A stretch of 64,000 bases of DNA from Cyclina sinensis. Lineage: Eukaryota > Mollusca > Bivalvia > Venerida > Veneridae. The notes under the pieces are model-generated. The model was given only the letters and a program-made list of their open reading frames with translations, did no database searches and had not been told where the DNA came from. Each line of letters opens with the position of its first letter. Within the stretch, counting starts at the first letter, position 1. This document shows positions 11,975 through 22,764 of the stretch, one piece after another. The position numbers were made by a program, and so were the translations under genes. The stretch spans positions 3,619,104 through 3,683,103 of the forward strand of contig JAAONU010000001.1 in NCBI GenBank assembly GCA_012932295.1, in the 5' to 3' direction.

Positions 11975-12992
11975 AATACAGATCAATACAAACCATTCAG
12001 AAAACAGATAAAATAGTCAGGAAATGGTCGGTGTAAAAGAACTGGAATCACTCTACTAGTGCATTGTATGTTATCAGATGCGAAAATCAGGTTCAATGTT
12101 CTTCCCAACTGATGAGCTGGCTTTTTTACATACTGTCCAAGCTGATTATCATGACAAAACTTAATCACAACTGGATCATCAGGCATCAAGTTAAAGTCTC
12201 CACCATGTAAAATATTATGTGACTTAGGTATAGCATTAACGGCATATGAGAGGAGAGTAAAAAAAACACGTTTCAGTTGAATTGAGGTTTTCTGTAAGTA
12301 ACAGCTAAGAGAAAGTCTCTATCTTGGTTTGAAACTTTTCTAGACATAAATTGGAGGGAAATGTTATTTTCAAAATCAGCTGACTCTCTTTTAGTGAACT
12401 TTGCTAGACCATGTTGTGTTGGCTTGAAGTATCCTTCTAAAGAACATTCTTGTGTAGTGTGAGTTTCTGTTAAGCAAAGAGCATTCAATCTTGAAATATG
12501 TCTTTGGGTAGCCAAGTCTGAGAGGTGGGCTTTAAGGGAACGAATGTTGAGAAAGCCTATGTGCACACTTGCATTAGGGTCCAAGTTTTTGAATTGATGT
12601 TCCCAACTGAAAGTACAGTGCTCACGCAGCCTGTCCATCTGTCCATTTCTACTGGAGTCGACTTGTTTACTTTGATTTTGTCTGCAGTAAAATGGAAAAA
12701 CTTCAAACCATCACGTGACGTTGCTCTGCTGAGCATTGTATAAGCATGACACTGCATGACAGACGTCATGTTTGGAGGTTAGCAATACAGTGTGTGTTGG
12801 TACTTCCCTGAGACTTGTGATCTGTTAAGCCAAATGCTATAACTAAAGGGTACACTTTTTGTCTCGACATTAACTTGACATTCAGTTGTGAGTAAGAATG
12901 TAACTGTTATGGCCTGGATTGGTACACACTCTCTTAAATGTTGTGGGCTTCTCTTTTTACTTTCTCTTCTAATGCTTGGATCAGAAAACTTT
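11975..12992 (-). pseudogene. Helentron (Helitron) relic: Pif1-type helicase tail joined to an endonuclease domain
   Basis: Read on the minus strand, the 5' part matches the C-terminal end of a Helitron Pif1-like helicase. It has a KFSDPSI segment, a motif V-like HKSQGST in one frame near 12820, and the motif VI-like YTMLSRATSRDGLKFF near 12730. An exonuclease/endonuclease/phosphatase (AP-endonuclease-like) domain follows, with IGFLNIRSLKAHL near 12555, LNALCLTETHT near 12475, the catalytic-type HGGDFNL near 12200, and a TDHF word near 12020 in another frame. A helicase followed by an endonuclease is the Helentron arrangement; a plain LINE would not have the helicase. Three or more frameshifts and stops break the frame, one explained by an 8-bp duplication. 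The Rep/HUH part is not present; the 5' side is cut by the tandem array that starts at 12993. The element is dead. Confidence 0.8.
12631..12646 (-). other. 8-bp tandem duplication that shifts the Helentron frame
   Basis: The + strand reads CTGTCCAT twice in a row. On the minus strand ATGGACAG is doubled. Without the second copy the helicase end (STPVEMDR) would run straight into LREHCTFSWEH in a single frame. The duplication adds 8 nt and shifts the frame. Confidence 0.8.
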
Positions 12993-14690
12993 AACAAGAG
13001 CCACCGCAAGCGGGTCCACGCTCGACATTTTCATGTTTCCAAAGGGAAACACATCAGAGGAAGCACATTATGGTGAAGGGATATCAAATGATACATCCTT
13101 TGGAAATATAATTTTCAAATTCATTCATACCAATTTTTGCAAAATTCAATAATTTGATCTTGCCTGTCAATGTTGGATTTGTCATAAGTATAGTTTTGTC
13201 CAATTATGAATCAATTCAATGTATAAATGAGAAAGTTAGGACAATTTAAGCAAAATTCAATCATCGGACCTAGACGGTCAAGGTCATTTTTAGGTCATGG
13301 TCACATTTGAGATATTCAACATGTCGGTTTTGTCAGTGTTGTTTTATCCAAGTAAGAATCAAATCCAACAACAAATAACAAAGTAATGGGATAGTTTAGC
13401 AAAATTCAATTATTTGACCTTAATTGTCAAGCTCATTTTAAGGTCAAGGTCACTTATGAAAGAATCATAATGTTGGATTTGTCACAAGTTTTGTTTTGTC
13501 CAAGTATGAATCAAATCCATAAATAAATAACAAAGTTATGACAATTTGAGCAAAAATCAATAACATGACCTTGACTGTCACGGTCATTTTAAGGTTAAGG
13601 TCACACTTGAATAATGTATTATGTCGTCTTTGTCATAAGTGTTGTTTTGTCCAAGTATGATTAAAATCCAACCACAAATAACAAAGTTATGGCCAGTTTT
13701 AGCAAAATTCAATCATCCGACCTTAACTGTCAAGGCCATTTAAAGGTCAGGGTCATACATGAAAGAATCAAAATGTCAGATGTGTCGTTTATTTTTTTTG
13801 TCCAAGCATGAATCAAATCAATAAATAAGTGAGAACGTTATGACAATTTAAGCAAAATTTAATTATCTGACCTTCATGGTCAAGGTCATTCTTAAGATTA
13901 TGGTCACACCTCAGTTACTCAACATGTTGGTTTTGTCATAATTGTTGTTTTTTCCAAGTATGAATCAAATCCAACCATAAACAACAAAGTTATGACAATT
14001 TAAGCAAAATTCAATAATTTGACCTTGACGCTTATAGTCATTTTAAATTTATAGGTCACACTTGAAAAAAATAACATGTCGGCTTTGTCATAAGTGTTGT
14101 TTTGTCCAAGTTTGACTTCAAATCTAACGATAAATAACAAAGTTAATGGCCCATTTTCGCAAAATTTAATAATTTGACCTTGAAGGTGAAGGTCATTTAT
14201 GAGTCAAGGTAAAGTTCAGTCTAGTCAACTTGAAGATCTTGTCCAAATGGTTGTTTTGTCCAAGTATGAAGACAATCCACTTAATAATAATAAAGTTATG
14301 GCCAATTTTAGCAAAATTCAATAATTTGACCTTGAAGTTGAAGGTCATTTATAAGTCAATGTCAAGTTGGGTCCAGTCTACTTGAAGGTCTTGTCCAAAG
14401 GGTTGTTGTGTCCAAGCACAAAGACAATCCACCTATAAATAATAAAGTTATGGCCAATTTTGGCAAAATTCAATATTTTGACCTTCAAGGCGAAGGTCAT
14501 TTATGAGTCATGGGCAAGTTTAGTCTGGTCTAATTTAAGGTCTTGTCCAAAGGGTTGTTGTGTTTAAGTATGAAGACAATCCATTAACTAATAAAAAATT
14601 ATGATCAATGTTAAAGTTTTTGGACGGGAACGGCAATGGCAGCGGCAACGGCAACGACACCATGACTATAACTCGAAAAAACTCGAGCTA
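12993..14690. repeat. Tandem array of about ten 150-bp units, inserted beside the Helentron relic
   Basis: The element begins AACAAGAG at 12993, followed by a small hairpin (CCGCAAGCGG). About ten diverged units with a period near 151 bp run from about 13,100 to 14,640. Their marks are TTTTGTCCAAGTATGAA, AAYAAAGTTATGGCCA, GCAAAATTCAATNATTTGAC and one or more AAGGTCA half-sites. It ends after a GGCAACGGCAACGACACC word and an ACTCGAA...ACTCGAG stretch near 14,680. It sits at the edge of helicase sequence, so it probably inserted into or next to the older Helentron. No coding function. Confidence 0.75.
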
Positions 14691-14719
14691 AAAATACTGT
14701 TCCTTTTAATGGCTTTTGT

Positions 14720-14860
14720 TTATCAATGCTTATGAATTCATTTGACCTCCAAGTGTGACCTTAACCTTTGAGGTAGGGGTCAGGGTATCACGCATGACAC
14801 GTCGTCTCATTCAACATCAGCTTGCGTGTCAATTATTATTTCTAATGGCCACTTCCGTAC
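14720..14860. repeat. Repeat fragment with TGACCTCCAAGTGTGACC
   Basis: A short piece of interspersed repeat with the words TTTGACCTCCAAGTGTGACC and CATGACACGTCGTCTCA. It resembles a recurrent bivalve repeat, but I cannot place it in a named family. Confidence 0.4.
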
Positions 14861-15023
14861 TTAACCATTTAAAAACGCCATTGAGTATAGAGTGTTAAAT
14901 GCCAATTAACACTCGTATTTCTTTTTTTCATTTTAAGTGTTTAGGTCCTACGTATAACTATCGAAACATATTTTCAGATGTAAGTAAACTCATTCTTTTT
15001 ATCTTCACTCTTGGGATTTTTAA

Positions 15024-15412
15024 GCCCCCGAAGAGAGGCATATAGTTTTTGAATTGTCCGTCCGTCAGTCCGTCCGAAAACTTTAACATTGGCCATAACT
15101 TCCTTATTAGTAAGTGGATTTACTTCATACTTAGACTCAACACCCCTTTGGACAATACCTTCCCATTGACGTATATTTATTTGACCTTGGCCCTGAATGA
15201 CTTTCACCTTTAAGTTTCAATTGTCCAAAAACTTTAACATTGACCATAACTTCTTTATTAGGAAGTCACTTTACTTCATACTTGGACACAACATCCTTTT
15301 GGACAAGACCTCCCCACTGACATATATTTATATCATCTTGACCTTTGAATGACTGGTCCTCAGCTCAAATTCAAAGCACCACTGCGGGGGCATTGTCATC
15401 TTACAGTGACAG
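15024..15412 (-). repeat. Fragment of a hairpin-ended tandem repeat, opposite orientation to the 13-kb array
   Basis: It starts with a GCCCCCGAAGAGAGGC hairpin and GTCCGTCCGTC-type tracts. Two units of AAACTTTAACATTGRCCATAACTT...TTTACTTCATACTT follow, the reverse-strand form of units in the 12,993-14,690 array. It ends near GCGGGGGCATTGTCATCTTA. The 77-codon minus-strand open frame here is repeat-derived. Confidence 0.65.
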
Positions 15413-17437
15413 ATTATTGTTAAAAACATATTTAGAAACATTATTTATATTGTAATCCTTGAATAGTTGAAGCATAAAAAAGGCTCTGTACGCAAACCTT
15501 TCATTTAGCCGTGTGCTTGAATTTCTGTTTGAAGAAGTCTTATCAGGAGATACACAACACTATTTCATTTAATGTTCTTGGATACTTTTATCCAAATGTG
15601 TCCTGTTTCTGTCAAGCTAAGTGGTCTTAATGAGTTCCTCTCTCTCAAAATAAATCATTAATATGTTATGTAACACCAGCGACTATTGCAGTAGCTATGC
15701 AAAGCAATTATCTCATGCTCACCGACGGTTTAGCGGGTTAGAAGCCTGCTTTTCATCATTTTTTCTGAAACGTTTACTTGTTCTACATGTCTCTTTAATT
15801 GCGAATGTTGGAGAAAAGATAAGAATAATCTGGCATGCAGAAAATACAGGATGATAGAACTTGTTATTATAAGTCAGCAGCTCGAATTAGGTTTCCATTT
15901 ACAGTTAGGCTGTGACATATTTCATGGAGCAACGTATTAGTTAATCACTTTATTTCTTTGATTTTGATTATTTTGAAGAACGTTTTAATACTGCCAATTA
16001 ACTAAAGATATAACATATCCGCAAGTTCTTGCATATGTTCACACCGCTGCTGATCAATTAATTTTTTTTTTTTTTTTTTTATTTATTTTCACTGATAACA
16101 TGACATAGTTTGTGGATATCAGCGGATATAAAATCACCTACTACTGGTTGACTGATTACTTCTCCGCCATTATTCGGATTAACGTAGTCGAAAGATGCTA
16201 ATTTGCATTTACTTATTTTCGAGACACAATATTTTGTTTATAGGACCTGCATACGTATTCTTGACTAATCGTAACACTTCTTTCATTGTTAATTCTACAG
16301 TTTTTTTTCTCAGTATTGTTAAAGTTTAAGTTTTGACGACCATGTTTCCGAGTACGTTTTTGTCTACCTATTTGAATTAATTTACGTTTAGGTTGATCCG
16401 CCACTGTCGATTACGTCAGTATTCAAATATTGGGAAAGTGGAAGCAATTATCTAAAATCCAAACTTCAAACTTAAGAAATTTCATATTTTTATTGAAATT
16501 AACTTATTACATCGTTTTTGTTTTTTTAGAACAGTGTCCTCCGTTTTAACTGATATAGCCTAACACATTTCCTTTCTTATCTGAAGACTAGGTTTGCCCT
16601 GTGGTTGCTTTCCCTTTAGCATTCAGCACGTTTTATGTTATATACTGAGCCAGACTTTTAAAAATACAGACAAAAACATTCAATTCATTTATTCCTGAAC
16701 TAGATTAGATACTGTACCATTATATAACACTGAATTATTTACACCTGAACATATATGAAACATTTAGATTTAATCTTTGATAATAAAGTCCCAACGGATG
16801 CAACTTTAAGAGTTCATGTGAGATTATACTGATAAAACTTTATAATAGATCTGCCTTTTATGTATTATACTTGATTATGTAGAGAAAGTTTTCTGCTTTT
16901 ATTAAATTTTCATCGACTTTTACCAGTCCAAGTATTATTCTATGATCTAGAACCTCAGGTAGTGGTTTCTTTAATCAGTTATAAAATTGATTAATCACTA
17001 GATAACACTTTAACAACAAACGAATGTGTTTTGTCTTACCTTCAGGTTGTTTTGTATTGTAGATATTGTTAGAATGAATGAGAATTCGATGTCTGACCAA
17101 TCTCCCACGCATTGATCTCCCCTTACAGGACTAGACCTCTCCCGTCACAACATTTTCGTCAAGATTTTTGACAATATGATTTTCTTCAATTTTGATTTTT
17201 TTTAAAAGTAAACACGGTTTTGCTAATGTTTCAAGACTGTAAGGTGTTTGATGTGAACTCAAATAAAAAATAATTTCGGAAACATAAATATTATGAGAAT
17301 AATTTTTAATATATCATGTTTATTTCAAAACAATATGACAGCTTTTGAACAAGAAATCATTCAAGTCATCAATAATTTCGATTCTACGCCCACCCCTAAG
17401 GCAAAACAGGTCGAGTGTTTGTTAGTGTCGCTGTTTA
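15413..17437. other. Stretch without a recognised gene
   Basis: AT-rich; a T19 homopolymer lies at 16062-16080. Open frames at 15663-15854 (+) and 16213-16404 (-) do not look like known proteins and have no support. Confidence 0.4.
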
Positions 17438-17749
17438 TCACAGATGAAAGAATTTTTTAACGTTTTTTTTGCGTCTATAGCAGAACACGACTGTTTTTGC
17501 TGGGGCTCGATGATGGTCTAGGGCAGCACAGATGGACTCATTGACCTTTGTGTTCTCGATAGGATATAATAACATCTCGGAAAAGAAGACAATTTGGATG
17601 CCTTTGTACGGCCTTGTTACTGTAGTTGGCGATAAGTCATCCTCACTGACGATTAAGGCCCTTTCTAAAACTGGTAGCCCTAAAGAACCTAGATAGGGAG
17701 GGGAGTGGCCAGTCCGCTTAGGCAAGGAAAACGGCGATATACAGATCAA
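17438..17749 (-). other. Unrecognised open frame of about 103 codons, coding-like composition
   Basis: The frame stays open for 312 nt in a patch that is visibly richer in G+C than its surroundings, and it reads with mixed, protein-like composition (for example LPVLERALIVSEDDLSPTT). It has no ATG near its 5' end, so if real it would be an internal exon or a transposon fragment. I recognise no domain. It overlaps the left edge of the segmental duplication, but the second copy does not contain it. Confidence 0.25.
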
Positions 17750-18601
17750 TAGAAGGTGAGCTTGATACTCAGCAGCCCAACACTTTACTTTTCAGTTCTG
17801 GTTATTGCAATGATTGTCGCTAAGATATAAGAAAGGTGTGGTAAAACATCAAGCGTGATGTATTTGATAACTCGCAAATTTCGGAGTGATATTGCATACT
17901 TATTCTTGTTTTTTTTTTTAAATAAACATGAATTAAATCTGTTCAAGGTTTAAGGCCGAGTGAAATGACAATAGGATCACATATGCCTAAAGTCAGGTAA
18001 TATCTAACAACCAATTCTAAGTTGTGTATTGTTGTCTATTTTGAACAAGAAAATCTGATAGCATATTACAATACACATTTCTCGCACAGTTTGAGTTATG
18101 CTTACATTCCGTTAAATCGATGTGTCATTTAGAAATTGCCTATCCAAAATTACGGGGGGAGACAGAGAAATGTTCGATGTTATTGCACAAATGTTCTATG
18201 ATTTATCACAATACTTTTCCTTATGTCGACTCTTTTGGTGGTTGAAATTGGATAGATTTGGACGACAGTCTGAAAGTAAATTAATTTACAAATGTTTTGA
18301 TGTATCTGTGGACCTATTGCGTAATCCTGAGGATTTATTATAAATTACTGTTGTCTCTTTATTGAAAGTTGAGCTGGTGAAGTGATCAGAATATCGCAAT
18401 CGTAGTGTCCTCAGTGTCATAGTAAGACATGAACAGCTGTATTTTGACTAAACATGATGGTAAGCTTCAGCTAAAGTGAGTCTGCCACTGGTTTTGCTTC
18501 TTTTTTTGTTTTGGTTTCATTTCTACTGTCGAAAGATGATAAAATAAGTATATTCAGACATATGAAAAACGGATGAAATGAGTATTTAATTTTACGTGTT
18601 A

Positions 18602-18722
18602 TTAAATAATTGATTTGATACAGGCTCTGTTATTTGTTCAAGGGTAGTCGTACTGGACCAAAGGCTTATACGAGTCTCCTGATGACAAACTAATAGGGAC
18701 CTATATCAAATCAATTATTTAA
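18602..18722. mobile_element. 121-bp MITE-like element with perfect 19-bp inverted ends
   Basis: The left end TTAAATAATTGATTTGATA (18602-18620) is the exact reverse complement of 18704-18722. The ends begin with TTAA, as in piggyBac-type insertions, but no separate target duplication is resolved. It lies in the part of copy 1 that is missing from copy 2. Confidence 0.65.
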
Positions 18723-20123
18723 GGATAATTCTGTTTCATACCGTCCGACATATCGTCTGCTTGTGTTCATGACTTAGAGTTATAAGTTGTAAAAAAGCAT
18801 ATTGGCTAGTTCACACGAATACCGTCCTAAGGCCTTACACAACCTTTTTGGGTATTTATTTCGGTATTGCTAAGGAGGATATAAGCGTTAGAACAATTTC
18901 AAATATTCCTAAAACTCGATTCAATCTCTTGGAACAGAAAATGGCTGCAGTTTATAGTTGAATACTTTATCAGTTTTCGGCCCTGATATGTGTAAGCCAA
19001 CTAAATTGAGCTTCAAAAGGGTTAATTTAATATCGATTTTCCGGCCCGGGACCGATCAGGGTTATTGATACTGGCCCTGATATTCAAAAGGTCTACGTTT
19101 TATCAAGTCAGCGTCTGGTATTTTATCGCGCAAATAATTAATGGTTATGAAATAATTCCCCTTAACTGTGAAATAGTTCTCTGAAAAGTTTACCTTTAAG
19201 AAGAACTGCGTCTATGAAATTAAATCTTACATTTCTCCTTATATAGATAATCATAACTCTCGGCAAAGTTTTGAAAAATAAATGTGATATCTTTGGAAAT
19301 AAATGAATTAATGAATACAAATTAATTTCAGGTAACAACTATCGCACTTAAAACACAACTTACAACCACAATGACATTTAATATTCGATTAATGCGCAGC
19401 AGCGTTTTTCATTATTATGCTACTAATCCCCTAATCACTCCATGACCTTTGATAACTCTGTAGTACAGTATGTTTTACATCGCTGTTATCGAAAAGGTTA
19501 GAATATTAATCCTTTGCACAATGCTTTAGAAAGCTTCCGTTGACATTTCAAAACTGTCTTGAATTTAAGAACAACCAGCTTTTTTAAACTGTTTTCGTAT
19601 GGAGGTAGTAAAGGCATTTATTACTTTGTTTCCTAAACAGTCTGGTATGTAACGATTAAATTGACTAGAATGTATGCAGTATCGGAAGAGGTTGATGTAA
19701 AGTAGACACAGAATCTTGCTGAAATAATAATATAGCAGTTTGATTGAATTGCAGGAAACCCCGTTCTGGCTATCCGCTCTGAAACGTGTAATCAAATTAT
19801 AAAAACTGTTTCGGCCAGTTTCCATTGTACGTGAAACATGAATAAAACACTGGGACTCATTTTAATGTGTTTGAAATTAGAATATTTCATTGATGTCAGG
19901 GGTAAAATAACGTTAATGATAAGAGGTAATTATCTTTCGAGATAGGTAAAAGTGACCTCCACATTATGCCAGATATTCTTTTTAAAGAGTGTTTTCAAAG
20001 TATTTCTTCCTATGAAACTGCCACCTTTGGTCGATGGCAAATCTCAAACCAATGGCCTTCCACCGGTCAGACGTTTATTGATTACAAGTGAGCATACTGT
20101 ATAATCAGACCAAAGAGGCAGTA

Positions 20124-20470
20124 GGTGGTTCAAAGCAATCTTCAATACGTCTCGATCAGTATGGTGGTTCAAAGCAAGCTTCAATACGTCTCGATCAGTA
20201 TGGTGGTTCAAAGCAAGCTTCAATACGTCTCGATAAAGCAAGCTTCAATACGTCTCGATCAGTATGGTGGTTCAAAGCAAGCTTCAATACGTCTCGATAA
20301 AGCAAGCTTCAATACGTCTCGATCAGTATGGTGATTCAAAGCAAGCTTCAATACGTCTCGATAAAGCAAGCTTCAATACGTCTCGATCAAAGCAAGCTTC
20401 AATACGTCTCGATCAAAGCAAGCTTCAATACGCCTCGATCAAAGCAAGCTTCAATAAGTCTCGATGAAAA
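20124..20470. repeat. Minisatellite with two interleaved unit lengths (39 and 25/26 bp)
   Basis: About eleven units share TCAATACGTCTCGAT and AAAGCAAGCT. Long units of 39 bp also hold CAGTATGGTGGTTC; short units of 25 or 26 bp lack it. The order is roughly long, long, short, long, short, long, short and then three 26-bp units, so a higher-order pattern is present. All three forward frames and one reverse frame stay open through it only because the unit lacks stops. Copy 2 of the segmental duplication has a single related unit near 24,680. Confidence 0.9.
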
Positions 20471-22764
20471 TGCGCAACAGGAATCAGCTCTAGGTATGAA
20501 CTCGGAATTATTTTATTAACAGAATCTTAAAACTTTCTTGTCAAGACCATGATTCATCTGAGATTTTAAATAAATGTTTTCCCGAAATGTATGAAACGTA
20601 AACATGCTTTTTTCTGTTAATGTCCTGTAGTATTCACCTATAATATGTTTAAGTTTCAAGAAAATAATTTTCAAAAAATACTAGAATATTGAACATGGAT
20701 ATGGCATGACAAAACTAGTGATTATTTAATACAAAAACTATGTAGTAGGCTTCATCTACCTGAATATAAATTATATAATAATAAGAAAATAGACAAACAG
20801 AAAAAAATAACGTGCCTCTCTGCTTTCAGAGATCTTACGGTCATTACATCATTTCTTTAAGCCCAACTCTCTCGCAGTTAAAGAGGCATGAGTTACATGC
20901 AGACGTTTTCAAATAAATGATGTTGAAAAGATAATATCCCATCAAACTGAGTGCGGTTAGAGATAAAATCATTCAGTAGAACAAAAGAAAGTGTCACTTC
21001 AGTTACATAACCTATAAAAAATCATATCGAGAACTCAAAACTGATTCAGACTTTATTAAGACCGTGGTCTTGCAATACTAAGTTACATTAGAAATTTTAA
21101 ATTTTTTAACAAGTCATCCACGTCAATTTGTTTCCTACATTAAATGACTTGATTTGTTTAAATTATTTGTGGTAAATTATCTTCACATGTTGCTGTTACT
21201 TTTCTGTCTATCAAAAAGCCGTGAAATGTAATTAAAAAAACAGAAATGTTAAGTAGAAGGCAATAAGATGAATTTAAATGACAAACATCTGCTTGTTTGC
21301 TGTTGCTGAAGAGAAAACCATTATTTTGCCATTAATAGATAATGCCATTGGTTTAGATAATTGAACTGGATTGAATGAAAATCTCATAGATTTAACAAAA
21401 TAGATCAGATTTAACTCCAGTGATGTGTTTTTCATGTTAGTTTACCGTCACATTAATACAACCCTGAGTCAATTTACACTAGCTGATAAAATCTTTGATT
21501 GATGCATAATGGTAAACGTCTTGACTATTTTTGATATTACAAAATACCTGACTAGAAACAAATGAACAACAAAAGATCAAACTGTCAAAATATACTGTCA
21601 TTAGATTTCAAAGACACATACAACATCATAATATTGTTTGCGTTTGGAACAATACAGCGAATGGCGTTAATTTCTTTAGATGAAAGCAACATTAAATATG
21701 GCACCACTAAGATTTTATTCGCAACTGCATAGATTTTGACGGAAGTGTACAAGGATCGACATATAACCATTTAAATATTGCTATTTTACTGATGCAAATA
21801 TATTTATCAATATATATTAAAGACCACGTTTCAAGAATATATATCTACAAACATATCAAGTAAAAAAGTCAAGAAACTGGATATTTTTGTGCCAAATACT
21901 ATACCTAAACATTAGGCTATTTAGTTTAATAAAATAAGAATTTCTAAAAGCTTTACCATGTATTTCTTTGTGACACAGTCTCGAAACTTTTTGGTTAACT
22001 AGGAAATGCAACATACATCGGCCTTAATTTAATAAAGTTTGTTTACATAAAAAAAATCAAGCCTCAGTTGAAGCTTACATTATTGCCATGGACAACCTTT
22101 AAAAACTTTTACTACAGGAACACCAGATACCGCTTTATACAAAATTTCAGAATTCGGGCCGTGTGGTTTCAGACAAGAAAAGTTTTTAAAAATTGTACAT
22201 TTTTTATGTGAAACCAAAAAAATGTGATCACTCCAGCGGGGACCTTTTATCACCCAAGAGACATAATCAATTGGTCAAAATTTACTAGACAATGCATCAT
22301 ACCAAATTCTAGAGCTTAGTAAATAAATTCTAAATTCTGGCAGATGGATGGACGAAAACACTGAACAGGCATATCATAGGACGAGTTTTTGAAATATCAT
22401 ACAAATACGCAGATAATATGTGATCTTGCTTCATTTTAAGAAAGACAAATATAAAAAAGAGAACAGAGTTTATATTAACGAGTCACTCATATATTTGTTT
22501 AGTGATGCTGTTCTCTTTAATTAAACAATGTCATCATATTATAAATGATTTAAAGTTTCAAACCTACTGACGATAATAAGTACAATAAATGATTTTGATC
22601 GAAATAAATGTTTTATGTGCAACAAATGGAATTACCAGTGCATATCTTCAGACAGGCATTATCATATTCAATGTTTCAAGACTATAATAGATCTGTTTTG
22701 AATGCAAGAAACATAGATTTTTATCGGGATTCAATATCGTCTAGGTAGTTGAAATGCGAATAAC

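Larger units (their letters stand above)
17735..22340 (+). repeat. Segmental duplication, copy 1
   Basis: Long stretches match 22,765-26,700 in the same order and orientation. Examples are TATTGCACAAATNTTCTATG (18181 and 23256), TCTATGATTTATCACAATAC, CACTCCATGACCTTTG (19436 and 23919), CTTAAAGACT/AACTCTCTCGCAGTTAAAGA (20866 and 25105) and TGTGGTTTCAGACAAGAAA (22161 and 26562). The copies are well diverged, so the event is old. Copy 1 has about 530 bp around 18,600-19,130 that copy 2 lacks. I see no gene inside it conserved between the copies. Confidence 0.8.

Noticed and set aside
14974..15207. 77-codon minus-strand frame
   Set aside because: It is the reverse strand of the tandem-repeat fragment; the GRTDGRT part comes from the GTCCGTCCGTC tract.
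20044..20519. Four overlapping open frames across the CGTCTCGAT minisatellite
   Set aside because: The repeat unit simply lacks stop codons in several frames on both strands; the peptides are unit repeats with changing frame and no start context.
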